NCBI GenBank assembly: GCA_023134955.1
Contig: JAGLUC010000155.1
Coordinates: forward strand, 1 to 8,096
Direction: 5' to 3'
Source: Methylococcales bacterium
GTDB lineage: Bacteria; Pseudomonadota; Gammaproteobacteria; Methylococcales; Methylomonadaceae
DNA length: 8,096 nucleotides
A program made the translations under genes and the position numbers. Under the pieces are notes generated by a model, which saw nothing but the letters and a program-made list of their open reading frames with translations, was not told the DNA's origin and searched no databases. Below, one piece after another: positions 6,183-8,096 of the stretch (the stretch's first letter is position 1; each line of letters opens with the position of its first letter).

Positions 6183-6905
6183 ATGAGCAAAATGATATGC
6201 AAACGAATTTTACTTAAATTAAGTGGCGAAGCTTTGATGAGTGAAAATGGTGGCAGTATTGATGCTAGTATTGTTAAGCGTCTTGCTAGTGAAGTAAAAG
6301 AATTGTGTGACGCAGGTATTGAAGTCGGACTGGTCATTGGTGGTGGAAATATACTTCGTGGTGCTGAAAAAGCAGCAGAAGGGCTGGATCGAGTGACAAG
6401 TGACCAAATGGGCATGTTGGCAACAGTTATTAATGCGCTGGCTATGCAGGATTCTCTTGAAAATTTGGGGCAGCAAGTCAGGGTGATGACTGCTTTAAAA
6501 ATTAATCAGGTTTGCGAAGATTATATCCGTCGTAAAGCGGTAAGACATTTAGAAAAAGGGCGTGTAGTCATTTTTGCCGCAGGTACAGGTAATCCGTTTT
6601 TTACTACAGATTCTGCAGCAAGTCTGAGGGCGATAGAAATTAATGCAGAATTAATGATTAAAGCCACTAAAGTTAAAGGTGTTTACTCGGCTGACCCTGA
6701 AAAAGTTAAAGATGCCAGGTTTTATAAAAAATTAACTTATGATGAAGCCCTGGATCAACGACTTAATGTGATGGATACAACGGCATTGGTCTTATGTAGA
6801 GATAATGACTTACCCATGCGAGTGATGAATATTTTTGAATCAGGATCTATTATGCGCCTAATGCAAGGTGAAGATATTGGTTCTCTAATTGAAAAAGGTA
6901 GTTAA
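6183..6905 (+). CDS. pyrH: UMP kinase (uridylate kinase)
   Basis: A 240-residue bacterial UMP kinase of the amino-acid kinase family. It phosphorylates UMP to UDP with ATP in pyrimidine nucleotide synthesis; the bacterial enzyme is typically hexameric, activated by GTP and inhibited by UTP. Visible motifs: 'KRILLKLSGEAL' with K12 and S14-G15, 'VIGGGNILRGA' (51-61), 'SDQMGMLATVINALAM' with D74 (UMP site region), 'AGTGNPFFTTDSAA' (133-146) and 'KATKVKGVYSADP' (160-172). ATG 6183 is chosen because AAAGG (6168-6172) lies 10 nt upstream. A TTG at 6177 would add MI but sits only 4 nt from that site, and ATG 6192 would also leave the kinase fold intact. It lies after the tsf terminator and repeat island and 39 nt before frr. 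Confidence 0.97.
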   Translation: MSKMICKRILLKLSGEALMSENGGSIDASIVKRLASEVKELCDAGIEVGLVIGGGNILRGAEKAAEGLDRVTSDQMGMLATVINALAMQDSLENLGQQVRVMTALKINQVCEDYIRRKAVRHLEKGRVVIFAAGTGNPFFTTDSAASLRAIEINAELMIKATKVKGVYSADPEKVKDARFYKKLTYDEALDQRLNVMDTTALVLCRDNDLPMRVMNIFESGSIMRLMQGEDIGSLIEKGS

Positions 6906-6944
6906 TCATCCGAATAATGATAAGAGATGAGGAAGGAATAAAAA

Positions 6945-7502
6945 ATGATTAGTGATATACAGCAAGACGCTTCTGTAAGAATGGCAAAAAGTATTGAGGC
7001 ATTGCAGAAAGCCTTTACAAAAATTAGAACAGGACGTGCTCATCCTAGTTTATTAGATCAGATTTTTGTTTCATATTATGGTTCTGAAACACAATTATCC
7101 CAAGTAGCTAATGTTTCAGTTGAAGATGCACGTACTTTAAAGGTAACGCCTTGGGAAAAAGATATGGTAAAAGCCATAGAAAAAGCTATTATGGCTTCTG
7201 ACTTGGGCTTAAATCCAACCACACAAGGGGTTGCTATCCGTATTCCTTTACCTCCTTTAACTGAAGAACGCCGTCGTGACTTGGTCAAAGTGGTTAAGAA
7301 TGAAGCTGAGCAATCTCGAGTTGCTATTAGGAATATTCGCCGAGATGCTAATTCAGAAATTAAAGAAGCCTTAAAAGAAAAAATGGTTTCTGAAGATGAA
7401 GCGCACTCAGGCGAAGAAAAAATTCAGCAAATTACTGATAAATATATTAAAGAAGTCGAAAAGCATCTTGAGGTTAAAGAAGCTGACTTGCTTTCAATGT
7501 AA
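6945..7502 (+). CDS. frr: Ribosome recycling factor
   Basis: A 185-residue protein, exactly the length of the E. coli factor. Together with EF-G it splits post-termination 70S ribosomes. Domain I, a three-helix bundle, is formed by the N-terminal helix ending 'KIRTGRAHPSLLD' (26-38) and by the two long C-terminal helices. The smaller domain II spans about 31-104, including 'YYGSETQLSQVANVSVEDARTL' split across 44-65. 'LPPLTEERRRDLVKVVK' (102-118) marks the return hinge. The conserved arginines R129 and R132 in 'RNIRRDAN' are present. The ribosome-binding site AGGAAGGA (6930-6937), 7 nt before ATG, is among the strongest in the window. It is probably co-transcribed with pyrH (39-nt gap) and uppS (19-nt gap). 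Confidence 0.99.
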   Translation: MISDIQQDASVRMAKSIEALQKAFTKIRTGRAHPSLLDQIFVSYYGSETQLSQVANVSVEDARTLKVTPWEKDMVKAIEKAIMASDLGLNPTTQGVAIRIPLPPLTEERRRDLVKVVKNEAEQSRVAIRNIRRDANSEIKEALKEKMVSEDEAHSGEEKIQQITDKYIKEVEKHLEVKEADLLSM

Positions 7503-7521
7503 TTTTATTTTTTTTAAAAGC

Positions 7522-8096
7522 ATGCCTGTTAAACAGAATAATGAGCTAGATATGGATAATGGAAATCCTAAGCATATTGCTATAATCATGGATGGTAATG
7601 GTCGCTGGGCACAGAAAAGAATGATGCCTAGAATTATGGGACATCAAGCAGGTGTTAAAGCAGTCAGAAAAATTGTTGAACATTGTGTAAAGGAAGAAAT
7701 AGAAGTCTTATCATTATTCGCTTTTAGTAGTGAAAATTGGCGTAGACCTAAAAAAGAAGTGATGATGTTAATGGAGTTGTTTATGTCAACACTTCAAACT
7801 CAAGTTGATAAGCTTGCTAAAAATAATATTAAACTTCATATCATAGGTGACCAGACTGCTTTTTCAGAAAAGTTACAAAATAAAATAGCTCAAGCAGTAA
7901 CCCAGACTGAAAATAATACAGGGTTAAACCTGGTTATTGCAGCTAATTACGGGGGACGTTGGGATCTTACCCAAGCCTTTCAGGCAATTAGCAAAAAAAT
8001 TACTAAAGGTGAATTAGAGACCCAGGATATTACAGAGTCTTTAATTAGCCAACACTTGACTACAGCCACTTTACCTGAGCCTGATTTATTTATTAG
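7522..8096 (+). CDS. uppS: Undecaprenyl diphosphate synthase, N-terminal part (cut by window edge)
   Basis: 191 complete codons run to the right edge without a stop. The enzyme is a cis-prenyltransferase that extends farnesyl diphosphate with isopentenyl diphosphate to make the C55 carrier lipid for peptidoglycan. Motifs: 'IAIIMDGNGRWA' (19-30) with catalytic D24, 'MGHQAG' with H41, 'FAFSSENWRRP' (66-76), 'IIGD' (107-110) and 'NLVIAANYGGRWD' (136-148). The sequence stops just before the expected R-T-G-G-E motif, so the last catalytic region is outside. ATG 7522 lies 19 nt after frr but has no clear Shine-Dalgarno; ATG 7552 (MDNGNPKH) is a plausible shorter start that leaves the fold intact. 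The gene order frr-uppS is typical of gammaproteobacteria, usually followed by cdsA. Confidence 0.97.
   Translation, partial: MPVKQNNELDMDNGNPKHIAIIMDGNGRWAQKRMMPRIMGHQAGVKAVRKIVEHCVKEEIEVLSLFAFSSENWRRPKKEVMMLMELFMSTLQTQVDKLAKNNIKLHIIGDQTAFSEKLQNKIAQAVTQTENNTGLNLVIAANYGGRWDLTQAFQAISKKITKGELETQDITESLISQHLTTATLPEPDLFI

Overview
The window is a piece of chromosome from an AT-rich gammaproteobacterium. The evidence is gene order: map and glnD transcribed leftward, back to back with a rightward rpsB-tsf-pyrH-frr-uppS cluster, which is the arrangement known from Escherichia coli and its relatives. All seven proteins are full-length or clean edge-truncated family members with their key residues. The low GC and the repeat style would fit a Methylococcales-like or sulfur-oxidiser-like lineage, but the window alone does not settle the genus.

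Layout from left to right. Positions 3-224 hold the 3' end of a PilZ-domain (cyclic-di-GMP receptor type) gene on the plus strand. It converges on glnD (398-3052, minus), which is joined by an ATGA start/stop overlap to map (3049-3813, minus). The 236-bp gap 3814-4049 carries two divergent promoters with overlapping -35 boxes and a structured rpsB leader of about 143 nt. The leader contains mutually exclusive hairpins and a possible 13-codon upstream ORF that ends on the rpsB ribosome-binding site. rpsB (4050-4796) and tsf (4949-5827) are separated by 152 bp holding three successive hairpins, the last a terminator-like attenuator candidate. tsf is followed at once by a strong intrinsic terminator (5837-5865).

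The 355-bp gap between tsf and pyrH (5828-6182) is the most unusual part. After the terminator lies a compact island (about 5866-6069) of nested direct and inverted repeats, including four stem-loops of the same design (5-bp stem, 6-nt loop), two of which differ by a compensatory base-pair change. A perfect 10-bp AT-rich inverted repeat follows (6098-6130). Then come pyrH (start chosen at 6183), frr (6945-7502) and the first 191 codons of uppS (7522 to the edge).

Functionally this is a growth-linked block: ribosomal protein S2, elongation factor Ts and ribosome recycling factor serve translation, Map trims nascent N-termini, PyrH (UMP kinase) feeds pyrimidine nucleotides, UppS makes the lipid carrier for cell-wall synthesis, and GlnD senses glutamine for nitrogen control. 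No CRISPR array, tRNA, rRNA, prophage or transposase gene was seen. The unexplained signals are all in the intergenic RNA-level structure, not in new protein genes.
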